64,000 nucleotides of DNA from Halobacteriovoraceae bacterium (GTDB lineage Bacteria; Bdellovibrionota; Bacteriovoracia; Bacteriovoracales; Bacteriovoracaceae). The stretch's first letter is position 1. Every line of letters starts with the position of its first letter. Under the pieces are notes generated by a model, which saw only the letters and a program-made list of their open reading frames with translations, had not been told where the DNA came from and made no database searches. The stretch covers positions 70,485 through 134,484 of the forward strand of contig PASN01000010.1 of the NCBI GenBank assembly GCA_002711995.1, in the 5' to 3' direction. The position numbers were made by a program, and so were the translations under genes. Shown here piece by piece: positions 52,699 through 60,561 of the stretch.

Positions 52699-53777
52699 TG
52701 CTTCTTTACTTTCCCCAATTCAGTACGCTGGATACTGCTCACAAATTCAATCTCTTTTATAACTGCCGGCGCCAAAAGATTTCGAAGCTCCACATTGAGA
52801 AACTCTTCTTTATTCATTAATTTTGAGTCCGCAAGAATTGAAAGCACCTGCCCTTCCCTTTCAGATGGAGCAAGCTTAACCGCAAGCTTGGAATACATGC
52901 CATTGTCCAATGCGAAGTTATCAAGAACCTCTCTAATATCGTTTAAATAAAAAAGACGCCCTTTGCACTTAAAGGCCTGATCTGCGCGGGACTTAGGATA
53001 TAGCTGGTTATTTTTAAGTTCGACCAAGTCATTGGTTTTGAAAAGGCCTTCTTGAAGGACGGCCTCTTTATAAGTGAAATCCTTATTTAATGAAAACATT
53101 CCAGTGAACATCGATTCACTTTTTACAAACAAGACCCCATGCTCATCCACTTTAACCTTGTGGTTTGCTAGCACCTCCAGCCTGGGAGAATTGGAAGGTT
53201 CTCTTTCAGTGGCCAATTGAGAGCATACTTCAGTCATTCCAAAGGTTCTAACAACAGGCCACCCAAGCTTCAAAAGTTTTTGGTGCAGATGGCCTGCGAG
53301 ATAATCTCCCCCGATTATGAGATAGCGCAGCCCCTTGGGGGCCTCAATTTTATTTGCGACAATATCAAACGCTTGAAGCGGAACAATTGAAGTAACAGAG
53401 ACATTTTCAAGCTTTTTCACCCAGCGACGCACGTCCCACTTGTCACTTGAGGTGTAAACTTTTGCTCCAGCAATTTGTGCTCTTATATAAACGGAGAGCC
53501 CACCAATATGCCATGGCGGCAAAGATAAATACCAACTGTCCCTTGCATTAAGATTAAGATGTTGATTCACGGCCTTTGCACTTTTTCTGAGAGCTTCTTT
53601 AGAAAGAGCATAACCCTTTATGCCGCCTGTGGAGGTCGTGCCTGAAGACAGTATAAAAACATGAGAATTGAGTCCTAGCTCTGAGAGTTTGCTTTTAAGC
53701 TCGACACGTGTGACCTGGTCAAGCTTTGGAGAAAATTGATAAATGTTATCTGAGGAGTTTAGGTCTATTTCAAACAC
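52695..53777 (-). CDS. menE: O-succinylbenzoate--CoA ligase (short form)
   Basis: A 360-residue AMP-forming ligase in menaquinone synthesis, about 100 residues shorter than typical MenE. P-loop SSGTTSTGGIKGY, the A5 motif RTFGMTEVCSQ, and a catalytic C-terminal lysine (TELGKVKKH) are kept, so the loss is in the N-terminal subdomain. GTG start 53777 has AGGAGG 9 bases upstream. It overlaps menC by 13 bases and is the last gene of the operon. Confidence 0.9.
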   Translation of the reverse strand: MFEIDLNSSDNIYQFSPKLDQVTRVELKSKLSELGLNSHVFILSSGTTSTGGIKGYALSKEALRKSAKAVNQHLNLNARDSWYLSLPPWHIGGLSVYIRAQIAGAKVYTSSDKWDVRRWVKKLENVSVTSIVPLQAFDIVANKIEAPKGLRYLIIGGDYLAGHLHQKLLKLGWPVVRTFGMTEVCSQLATEREPSNSPRLEVLANHKVKVDEHGVLFVKSESMFTGMFSLNKDFTYKEAVLQEGLFKTNDLVELKNNQLYPKSRADQAFKCKGRLFYLNDIREVLDNFALDNGMYSKLAVKLAPSEREGQVLSILADSKLMNKEEFLNVELRNLLAPAVIKEIEFVSSIQRTELGKVKKH

Positions 53778-54586
53778 GTCCAGCTCCTCCTATTTAAATT
53801 TGCATAGATCTCATCCACAGCGCTTTCATTAAGCGTACAGACCCCATCCTCGCAATTAAAAATCTCTAGCTGATCTTGGTACAGCCCTGGAGTGTTAATA
53901 CCATGTACAAGCTCAAGATCTCCTCTATCCATTAATTCCAGCCAACAGTGATAACGTCCCAAGTCACTTCCCATATAGGAGCTGAATATTGCTTTGCCAT
54001 TATTTTCGAGAAACCTTGCATTAGCTTTATGGATGACATAGTCAAATCCTTCTCTTTCGGTGAAGTCTTTTGCGGCCGGAACCATCAATTGGCCCCAGTC
54101 CCCAGCTCCTGGATCCTCAATATAGTCTATCTTGCCTAGCTCATCTGCTCCAAGCTCTTTTAGGAATGAATTCCATTGATCGACACTTATAGTGCCATTG
54201 GAGTCCAGTCTAACAGTTACGTCATTTTGCAAAAGCTTTCTAATTTTGGTGAAGTCCTGTTCCCCGAAAACTTTTACTTTCAAAACTCCTTCAGCTTTTC
54301 CATCTTTGTATAGGCTGTGATTTTTAAAGCTTCTGGCAGCGATTCTCTGCCTTAGTTCTTTTTCGTTGGTGGCAAACCAAAGTGCTTTCTCAAAGTAGAT
54401 GTCACGCTTGCCGCTGACAACATCTTCGACAGAAAGATCACCTAACTCAACGTGGGGAAAGTAGTCTGCATACCCAAACCCAGAATCGTTTTTGACTCTT
54501 AAATACATTCCTCTTTTCTTACCTTTTGAGCTTTTTGCATTTAGAGCTGAAAGAGGTTGTAATTCGTAGAGGGAGTATTCAATCAT
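53765..54586 (-). CDS. menC: o-Succinylbenzoate synthase
   Basis: A 273-residue enolase-superfamily enzyme, shorter than the usual 320. It converts SHCHC to o-succinylbenzoate. Visible metal and catalytic residues are VLKVKVFG (KxK), VRLDSNGTIS (Asp), YIEDPGAGDW (Glu) and YVIHKANA (Lys). The capping domain is reduced. ATG 54586 overlaps menA by 4 bases. Confidence 0.88.
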   Translation of the reverse strand: MIEYSLYELQPLSALNAKSSKGKKRGMYLRVKNDSGFGYADYFPHVELGDLSVEDVVSGKRDIYFEKALWFATNEKELRQRIAARSFKNHSLYKDGKAEGVLKVKVFGEQDFTKIRKLLQNDVTVRLDSNGTISVDQWNSFLKELGADELGKIDYIEDPGAGDWGQLMVPAAKDFTEREGFDYVIHKANARFLENNGKAIFSSYMGSDLGRYHCWLELMDRGDLELVHGINTPGLYQDQLEIFNCEDGVCTLNESAVDEIYANLNRRSWTCLK

Positions 54587-55431
54587 GAGATAAAACTTCC
54601 AAACAGAGCAAGTCCAAAAACTAGTAAATGAATGCCAGCAAATTTTAGGGCCTCGTTAAGTATCGCTCCATCTTTATTATTTTTAATAATATTCAGAACC
54701 TTCATTAAAAGAGGAAGCGCCAACAAAGGTGCCCACGCTTTTAAAATGTAAAGTCCAAGATAAGGCAGAATCAAGCTTGCATATAAAGAGTAAACATACA
54801 CTCTCACAGGCACTCTTGTGGCCATAGTGCGCTTGCCAACAACCTTGTCGGTCTTTCTGTCTCTAAGATTGTTAATCATAATTAAAGATGTGGATAAAAG
54901 CCCAATCTGGGATGCCACCAAAAAAACGATTGGAGGAAGCTCTAAAGAATATAAGTAAAAGGAGCCACAAACAGCGAAAAGGCCAAAGAACAAAAAGACA
55001 AAAAGCTCGCCCAGGCCTTTATAGGCCAGTGGTAAAGGCCCACCTGTATATCCATAGCTCAAATAAAGAGAAAGTACTCCCAGCACAAGGACAACAGGCC
55101 CTCCTCTTAAAAAAAGAAAAACTCCAATAATAGATGCCAGTGCGATGGATACGTGTCCCCACAACATGGTTGTCTTTATTGAGACATCTCCTGAGCTAGA
55201 CACTCTTCTAGGGCCAACCCTATCGGTATCTGCCCCTTTAATCGCGTCGACTGCATCATTGTAAAAATTTGTGGCCAACTGGATAAGCAGTGAAGCTCCT
55301 AGACACAGTGAAAGATATAGGTAGCTTGTTTTGTCATACAAGTTTATGAGAAGGCCATGCGCCACAATCGGAGGAATAATCGCAGCAACGAGTGTCTTTG
55401 GCCTCGAGGCCGCTAGAATATGTTTAATCAT
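54583..55431 (-). CDS. menA: 1,4-dihydroxy-2-naphthoate polyprenyltransferase
   Basis: A 282-residue inner-membrane UbiA-superfamily enzyme with eight or nine helices. First Asp-rich motif is NFYNDAVDAIKGADTDRVGP and the second NNLRDRKTDKVVGKRT. It attaches the polyprenyl tail (perhaps made by the synthase at 33151) to DHNA. Overlaps menH and menC by 4 bases each. Confidence 0.94.
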   Translation of the reverse strand: MIKHILAASRPKTLVAAIIPPIVAHGLLINLYDKTSYLYLSLCLGASLLIQLATNFYNDAVDAIKGADTDRVGPRRVSSSGDVSIKTTMLWGHVSIALASIIGVFLFLRGGPVVLVLGVLSLYLSYGYTGGPLPLAYKGLGELFVFLFFGLFAVCGSFYLYSLELPPIVFLVASQIGLLSTSLIMINNLRDRKTDKVVGKRTMATRVPVRVYVYSLYASLILPYLGLYILKAWAPLLALPLLMKVLNIIKNNKDGAILNEALKFAGIHLLVFGLALFGSFIS

Positions 55432-56078
55432 ATGTTTTTCACCTTGTTTTTAACGATGTCTAAAATTTCTGTTTCTTTTTGCAACAGGCGATGCCCAGCC
55501 TTCAAGTATACGCACTCAACTCCAAGAGGCGCGATCTCTTGTTCGCAATAATCGCTGTACTTCTTATCCTTGAGTCCATTGACCCAGACAATTTTATCCT
55601 TGTTTGCTTTTATGATCTCTTTATAGTTTTTTTGCTTTGAAAGTCCAAATTCTTCAAACATATTAATTAAAACTTCTTTGTTATAACTCTCCCCAGTAAT
55701 GGGTTCGTCATGTTTAAACAAATCCAAAGAGTTCCAATATTTTATAAAGTCATCTCTATCCAGATTCTTGAGCTTGCCCAAAAACAGCTCTTCCACTTTA
55801 GCTCGATCTTCAATTTGTTCAGGGTTAAGGCCTGCGTGGCCTCCAAGCGCGAAAAACAATTTAGGAGAAAATCTATCCAATAACTCCAAGGCAAATCGAG
55901 CACCAAATGAGTAGCCGATTACAACATCTTCATTTGAAATGCTGATGTTCGAATAGCCGGCTTCTTTACTTCCCCCGCACAGATCATACATGTTGTAGGA
56001 TATGACGTTAAAATGTGATTTAAGAAAATCGAATTGAGACTTATTTCCTAGGAATCCATGAAAGCAGTGAAGCTTCAA
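55428..56078 (-). CDS. menH: SHCHC synthase, MenH-like alpha/beta hydrolase
   Basis: A 216-residue alpha/beta hydrolase that should eliminate pyruvate from SEPHCHC. HGFLGNKSQF (oxyanion region), nucleophile GYSFGAR, an Asp in NGLKDKKY and His in AGHRLL form the triad set. Small size is usual for MenH. Assignment is strengthened by its place between menD and menA. Confidence 0.9.
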   Translation of the reverse strand: MKLHCFHGFLGNKSQFDFLKSHFNVISYNMYDLCGGSKEAGYSNISISNEDVVIGYSFGARFALELLDRFSPKLFFALGGHAGLNPEQIEDRAKVEELFLGKLKNLDRDDFIKYWNSLDLFKHDEPITGESYNKEVLINMFEEFGLSKQKNYKEIIKANKDKIVWVNGLKDKKYSDYCEQEIAPLGVECVYLKAGHRLLQKETEILDIVKNKVKNI

Positions 56079-57406
56079 GACATCAACTCCCTAAAGCACT
56101 CAAGAGTTTGTTCAGGGGAGATTTTCACAATATGAACTTGCTCGGGCACATTCATGTTGAGTTTTTTTCCCTCAAGCATTGTTTCATCATTGATCCCAAC
56201 CCTTTCAAATATTCTTCCACCATTATTATCGAGGATGAACACTTCAAGGTTTTCAGGAAGTTCCATGCAAGCTCCAATATCGTATAGAAAGGTTAAGTCA
56301 CCTAGAACACAGTACACTTTTTCAGTTAATGAATTGGCAAGACCTATCGCGCTGGAAAGCTGGCCATCTATGCCATTGGCGCCCCGGTTGCCGTAGGTTC
56401 TGAACTTTTTATTTTGAACGGCCTCGAAATCTCTTATAACGGAACTATTGCCAAGGTAGATAATGCTATCTTCGGGGATAGACTCTTGAAAACCTTTAAA
56501 CCAAGACCACTGAGAGTCAGGGTATTTAGTGAATATATCTTCATTAAAGCTTGATACATGAGAGCATTTTGCTGGTTCGAGTTGTGAAAGAGACACAAAG
56601 TCTAAATCTGAGCAAACCTGGCCATGAGACAATGCTGAAAGTCCTCTAGGATCCACGCTGAACACATCAATAGTCTCAGTGTCTATCACTCTCCATAGTT
56701 TGCTCAATGGCGTGTGTCCAATTCTAACAATAGAATCAAAACATCCTTCTTTATACAGCTTTAATAATTCAAACTCATTTGCGATTGGACCTAAGTCTTT
56801 GGCCCAAGATAAAGTTTCAGCGTAAACAAAATCTGTCTTTTTCTTTATGGTAAGAACCAGCTCACGAAGAGATTCTCTAGCGTGGGAAAACAGAAAAAGC
56901 GTTCTTTCGTGAGAGTTCACAAAGTCTTTAAGGTCATCTAGGTTGTTTTTTGTAACCGTATTAGGTCTATCTAGTTCTTTATCTACTAGAATATTTAAAT
57001 GAAGAGGAAACTTTGGATTGTTGATCTCAAGCTCCTCAGCGTCACAGCTCAGAATCTCAACTTGTTGGCCTGCAATGTTGGAGCTTGCTCCAAAGTGGTC
57101 TATGGTTTGAGCAGCACCAGTGCCGTGAAGTCTCTTTGGCCTATCACCGGAGATTAAAATAAGTGGTATGTCGGCATACTTGGCCTCTACCATGGCGGAA
57201 AGGCATTCTGAAACGGCCGTTCCACTTGTTACACATACGGCAGCAAGCTCGCCGGCCATGCATGATCCTAATGCTTTAAAGCTCGCTGAGCGCTCATCAA
57301 GCTCATAATGAAACTTTGCGTTTGGAAACAAAGTCTTTAATGTGTGATTTCTGGCCCCAGAACAAAAATAAAGTTTTTGAATATGGCCTAGTTTAAATGT
57401 TTTCAT
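56075..57406 (-). CDS. menD: SEPHCHC synthase, compact MenD
   Basis: A 443-residue thiamine-diphosphate enzyme, about 100 residues shorter than typical MenD. The catalytic Glu context DERSASFKALG, TSGTAVSEC, ISGDRP, and the C-terminal TPP site LGDLTFLYDIG...DNNGGRIFE are kept. The missing part is mainly in the central domain, which is not part of the TPP site in this enzyme class. It condenses 2-oxoglutarate with isochorismate. ATG overlaps menF by 14 bases. Confidence 0.9.
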   Translation of the reverse strand: MKTFKLGHIQKLYFCSGARNHTLKTLFPNAKFHYELDERSASFKALGSCMAGELAAVCVTSGTAVSECLSAMVEAKYADIPLILISGDRPKRLHGTGAAQTIDHFGASSNIAGQQVEILSCDAEELEINNPKFPLHLNILVDKELDRPNTVTKNNLDDLKDFVNSHERTLFLFSHARESLRELVLTIKKKTDFVYAETLSWAKDLGPIANEFELLKLYKEGCFDSIVRIGHTPLSKLWRVIDTETIDVFSVDPRGLSALSHGQVCSDLDFVSLSQLEPAKCSHVSSFNEDIFTKYPDSQWSWFKGFQESIPEDSIIYLGNSSVIRDFEAVQNKKFRTYGNRGANGIDGQLSSAIGLANSLTEKVYCVLGDLTFLYDIGACMELPENLEVFILDNNGGRIFERVGINDETMLEGKKLNMNVPEQVHIVKISPEQTLECFRELMS

Positions 57407-58424
57407 TAAAGAAAATATCCCTAATTACTTTTCTCTTTCTTTTAATTTCGGAGAGCTCGTTTTCAACGGTGGACTCTTTTACGACCCCGCCTCCGCTTTC
57501 TATCCAGTATGATTCTTTATCCCATTGGATATTCCGAATGGCCACAAGTGCAAACGCTTTTTTGCCGTGCTCCACTCCCACTACGCCGCCAAACTTGCGA
57601 TTTGGGTGCTTAGAATAATACTTGCTGTTTTTGATAAACTGTTTGGCCACACCTTGAGGATAGCCTCCCAACGCGGCCGTTGGTCCAAGTAGAGAAGCAA
57701 GCTCCTCAATTGATAGTTCGCTTTCAAAAGATATATCAGTTCTCAAGTGCGCAAGGTTTCCAAACTTCTCAATCTTGGAAGTGCCCACTTCAAGGTCCTT
57801 TTGTTCTTTAAGCTTGTTTTTAAGGTCTTTGACTACGAGGTGATGTTCGATCAGCTCTTTTTTGTCCTCTAGTAGCTCGTGGGCCTTATCAATAGGTCTA
57901 GTGGATGCCAAGGCCATGCTTTTAAACTTCATGCCATCTTTAGAGAACAAGATCTCAGGAGTTGATCCGAGAATACCTGAGTCTTCGTCCCAAAGGCCAT
58001 AATTTAGGCCTAGGCGAGCATTAAGAATGCCTTTAACTAGCTCTTTAAGCTCTGCGCTAGACTTGGAATAACTTTCTCTACTAATGAGGACTACTTTTTC
58101 GAAGTCTTCATTAAACTCACTTAGCGCCTTATTGATGTCTTCAAGATAGGTCTCATCGTCGTTGCCCTTCACCTCTGGCATGCCGGGTGAAGAATTTATA
58201 CTCTGAAGTGCATCGATATGCGCAAAACAAACGAATTCAGGAATGTACTCCCAAGTGTTTTCGTTAAAAAAGTCCCTTTGGAAGAACTTAACATCCCCTA
58301 CTTCCAAAGCATCGCCCATCCCAAAAACGAGTTGGTCTTTCTCAAAATACGCCATGAGGGCGCCTCTTTTACAGAAGAGCTCCCAATCCAGCTTTTCAAA
58401 TGGTATATGAACTTGTTTTTTCAT
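57393..58424 (-). CDS. menF: Isochorismate synthase
   Basis: A 343-residue chorismate-binding enzyme converting chorismate to isochorismate. Signatures are STRPIDKAHELL near the middle, LLGPTAALGGYPQ, GVVGVEHGKKAF and the ending IESGGGVVKESTVENE. The start is uncertain: ATG 58424 gives an N-terminus MKKQVHIPFEK; ATG 58457 is possible, and the longest frame (TTG 58502) is unlikely. No clear ribosome site is seen at any of them. First gene of menFDHACE. Confidence 0.9.
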   Translation of the reverse strand: MKKQVHIPFEKLDWELFCKRGALMAYFEKDQLVFGMGDALEVGDVKFFQRDFFNENTWEYIPEFVCFAHIDALQSINSSPGMPEVKGNDDETYLEDINKALSEFNEDFEKVVLISRESYSKSSAELKELVKGILNARLGLNYGLWDEDSGILGSTPEILFSKDGMKFKSMALASTRPIDKAHELLEDKKELIEHHLVVKDLKNKLKEQKDLEVGTSKIEKFGNLAHLRTDISFESELSIEELASLLGPTAALGGYPQGVAKQFIKNSKYYSKHPNRKFGGVVGVEHGKKAFALVAIRNIQWDKESYWIESGGGVVKESTVENELSEIKRKRKVIRDIFFNENI

Positions 58425-58676
58425 GTTAAATTGGCCAGCGCAACATAGCTTAAACATTCTTAAAGTTTCGCCTAATGTAGTGATGAGAGATTGATAAATC
58501 AATATCTATTACAGAAAAATAGTCGGTAAATAAGCATTTTCCTACTCAGTGCGCCAATTCCTTTAATTTGTACATAAATTGCCAGTTTTTTTCTGTTCAG
58601 ACTTGTCATTTTTGACGCAAAACAGTAATAAGCAAGGGTAAAACAAAATATCAACAAAAGAACCTGGTGCAATCCT
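58425..58676. promoter_or_regulatory. Divergent promoter region menF / ubiE
   Basis: A 252-base AT-rich gap between the two divergent halves of the menaquinone pathway. It must hold promoters for both. I see no clear inverted repeat or riboswitch; TTTGTACATAAATTG and TTGTCATTTTTGACGC are AT-rich stretches near the middle that could be promoter parts. Confidence 0.4.
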
Positions 58677-59345
58677 ATGCCTAAAGCTGCCTTTATCAAA
58701 ACAATGTTTGATGACATCTCAGACAAATACGACTTATTAAATGACATTCTTTCTTTGGGAATCCATCGTTTATGGAAGAAGAAGCTTGCCAACAAGATTA
58801 TGGCCACAAATCCTCAGAGCTTTTTAGATTGCGCCACAGGCACAGGCGATATTGCAAATCTTATTGACTCGAAAGGAGTGAAAACTCAAGGTATTGATTT
58901 TTCCCCAAACATGATCGAGCTAGCTAAAAAAAGAAACTCCCACATTCCTTTTCAAGTAGATGACTTAATGGGCTTGAGTTTTGAAGATAAAAGCTTTGAT
59001 GCCTCCAACGTGTCTTTCGGAATTAGAAATGTTGAAGAAGTATCTGTAGCTCTCTCGGAAATGGCGAGAGTGTCCAAGCAAAGCGTTTTTGTTATGGAGT
59101 TTGGCCAACCTGAGAACAAAATCTTTAAATCAATCTACTTCATGATTATGAGAGGTTTTATTCCTGCTATTGGAAAGATCTTTAATAGAGAAAGAGAATA
59201 TGAGTACTTAATCGAATCCTCCTCAACTTTCCCTTCTGGAGCGAAGTTTATTGAGATAATGAAAAGCTCTACAGGCTTTAAAACATTTAAGGCCACTCCT
59301 CTATTTGGAGGAGTTGTATATATTTACGAAGCACATAACAAATAA
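58677..59345 (+). CDS. ubiE: Demethylmenaquinone methyltransferase
   Basis: A 222-residue SAM-dependent C-methyltransferase (UbiE/MenG). Family blocks are AAFIKTMFDDISDKYDLLNDILSLG, SAM-site LDCATGTGDIANL, FGIRNVEE and the ending LFGGVVYIYEAHK. It makes the last step of menaquinone synthesis. Menaquinone is the only quinone whose genes are visible here. It is 14 bases ahead of menB. Confidence 0.95.
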   Translation: MPKAAFIKTMFDDISDKYDLLNDILSLGIHRLWKKKLANKIMATNPQSFLDCATGTGDIANLIDSKGVKTQGIDFSPNMIELAKKRNSHIPFQVDDLMGLSFEDKSFDASNVSFGIRNVEEVSVALSEMARVSKQSVFVMEFGQPENKIFKSIYFMIMRGFIPAIGKIFNREREYEYLIESSSTFPSGAKFIEIMKSSTGFKTFKATPLFGGVVYIYEAHNK

Positions 59346-59359
59346 AAAGGTAAACTCAC

Positions 59360-60256
59360 ATGGTTTCTGAAATTTTTGATTCCGAAAAGTGGAATGAAGT
59401 AGAAGGTTTTAATTTTACAGACATTACTTACCATAGAGCAAAAGACCAAGGCACGGTTAGAATTGCTTTCAATCGACCTGAGGTTAGAAATGCCTTTAGG
59501 CCTCATACGGTGGATGAGCTTTACAGAGCACTTGACCACGCAAGACAGACTAGCGATGTAGGCGTTGTCCTTATTACTGGAAACGGCCCTTCTCCTAAAG
59601 ATGCCGGCTGGGCTTTTTGCAGTGGTGGAGATCAAAGAATTAGAGGAAAGGACGGATACAAATATGAAACTGGCAACCCTCTGGAAAAAGATTTGGCCAG
59701 AGCGGGCAGACTTCATATCTTGGAAGTTCAACGACTCATAAGATTTATGCCTAAAATCGTAGTTGCCGTTGTGCCTGGCTGGGCCGTGGGTGGTGGCCAC
59801 TCTCTTCATGTGGTCTGTGACATGACAATAGCTTCTAAGGAACATGCGATATTCAAACAAACTGATCCAGATGTTGCGAGTTTTGACTCTGGATACGGAT
59901 CGGCCTACTTGGCAAAGCAAGTTGGTCAGAAAAGGGCCCGGGAAATTTTTTACTTGGGACTTAACTATAGCGCTCAGGAGGCCTTTGATATGGGAATGGT
60001 TAACTTAGTCGTTCCACATAAAGATTTAGAGTCAAAAGCTCTTGAGTGGGCAAAAATTATGAACTCCAAGTCACCTACGGCAATGAGAATGTTGAAGTTT
60101 GGATTTAATATGACTGATGATGGGATGGTTGGGCAACAACTTTTTGCAGGTGAGGCAACTCGCCTGGCCTATGGAACTGAAGAGGCCCAAGAAGGCAGAG
60201 ACGCATTTCTTGAAAAAAGAAATCAAGATTTCAGTTCGTTCCCTTGGCATTATTAA
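59360..60256 (+). CDS. menB: 1,4-dihydroxy-2-naphthoyl-CoA synthase
   Basis: A 298-residue crotonase-family enzyme closing the naphthoquinone ring. Highly conserved segments are ITGNGPSPKDAGWAFCSGGDQ, PGWAVGGGHSLHVVCD, VASFDSGYGSAYLA and the C-terminal RNQDFSSFPWHY. AAAAGGT precedes the ATG. A strong terminator lies about 50 bases after the stop. With menFDHACE and ubiE, all steps except a DHNA-CoA thioesterase are covered. Confidence 0.97.
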   Translation: MVSEIFDSEKWNEVEGFNFTDITYHRAKDQGTVRIAFNRPEVRNAFRPHTVDELYRALDHARQTSDVGVVLITGNGPSPKDAGWAFCSGGDQRIRGKDGYKYETGNPLEKDLARAGRLHILEVQRLIRFMPKIVVAVVPGWAVGGGHSLHVVCDMTIASKEHAIFKQTDPDVASFDSGYGSAYLAKQVGQKRAREIFYLGLNYSAQEAFDMGMVNLVVPHKDLESKALEWAKIMNSKSPTAMRMLKFGFNMTDDGMVGQQLFAGEATRLAYGTEEAQEGRDAFLEKRNQDFSSFPWHY

Positions 60257-60307
60257 TTAAATCCGAACATTAAATTAATAAATTTAATTCATAGCTAAAA
60301 CATATAG

Positions 60308-60339
60308 GGTGAGATTTAAAATATCTCGCCTTTTTTTTT
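60308..60339 (+). terminator. Rho-independent terminator of ubiE-menB
   Basis: Stem GGTGAGAT / ATCTCGCC (8 pairs, one T-G) with a 7-base AT loop followed by nine T. A textbook terminator after menB. Confidence 0.9.
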
Positions 60340-60515
60340 CACTAAAAAAACTCAAGTTTTCCCTATTTTTTACACCGCTTGTTATCTCAACATCTTAAGT
60401 GCAATGCCCAAATTTAATGATCAAATACAGCTCGCTAAAAAAAAGTGAAGTTCTCGGGACCAAATTTTATTGTTGGGTTGTGGCAAACCTATTGCACTAG
60501 CAACCACACCGTTAC

Positions 60516-60530
60516 AAGGCACCATGCCTT
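60516..60530 (+). promoter_or_regulatory. Small leader hairpin before the FAS1 lipoprotein
   Basis: AAGGCA-CCA-TGCCTT, followed by TTAAAT, 32 bases before the ATG. It could slow transcription or protect the mRNA 5' end. Its small size makes any function uncertain. Confidence 0.25.
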
Positions 60531-60561
60531 TTAAATCTTAAACCTGAGAACAGGAGGAAAC

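Larger units (their letters stand above)
60257..60561. other. Intergenic region between menB and the FAS1 lipoprotein gene
   Basis: About 305 bases with no gene. It holds the menB terminator (60308-60339), an AT-rich stretch likely to contain the lipoprotein promoter, a run of small possible hairpins at 60470-60500 and a 6-bp stem, 3-base-loop hairpin AAGGCA/TGCCTT (60516-60530) followed by TTAAAT in the leader of the lipoprotein mRNA. No ORF with a ribosome site was seen. Confidence 0.5.

Noticed and set aside
58499-58807. 102-residue minus-strand frame with a hydrophobic segment
   Set aside because: It covers the start of ubiE and the divergent promoter region, has no ribosome site, and shows no coding pattern.
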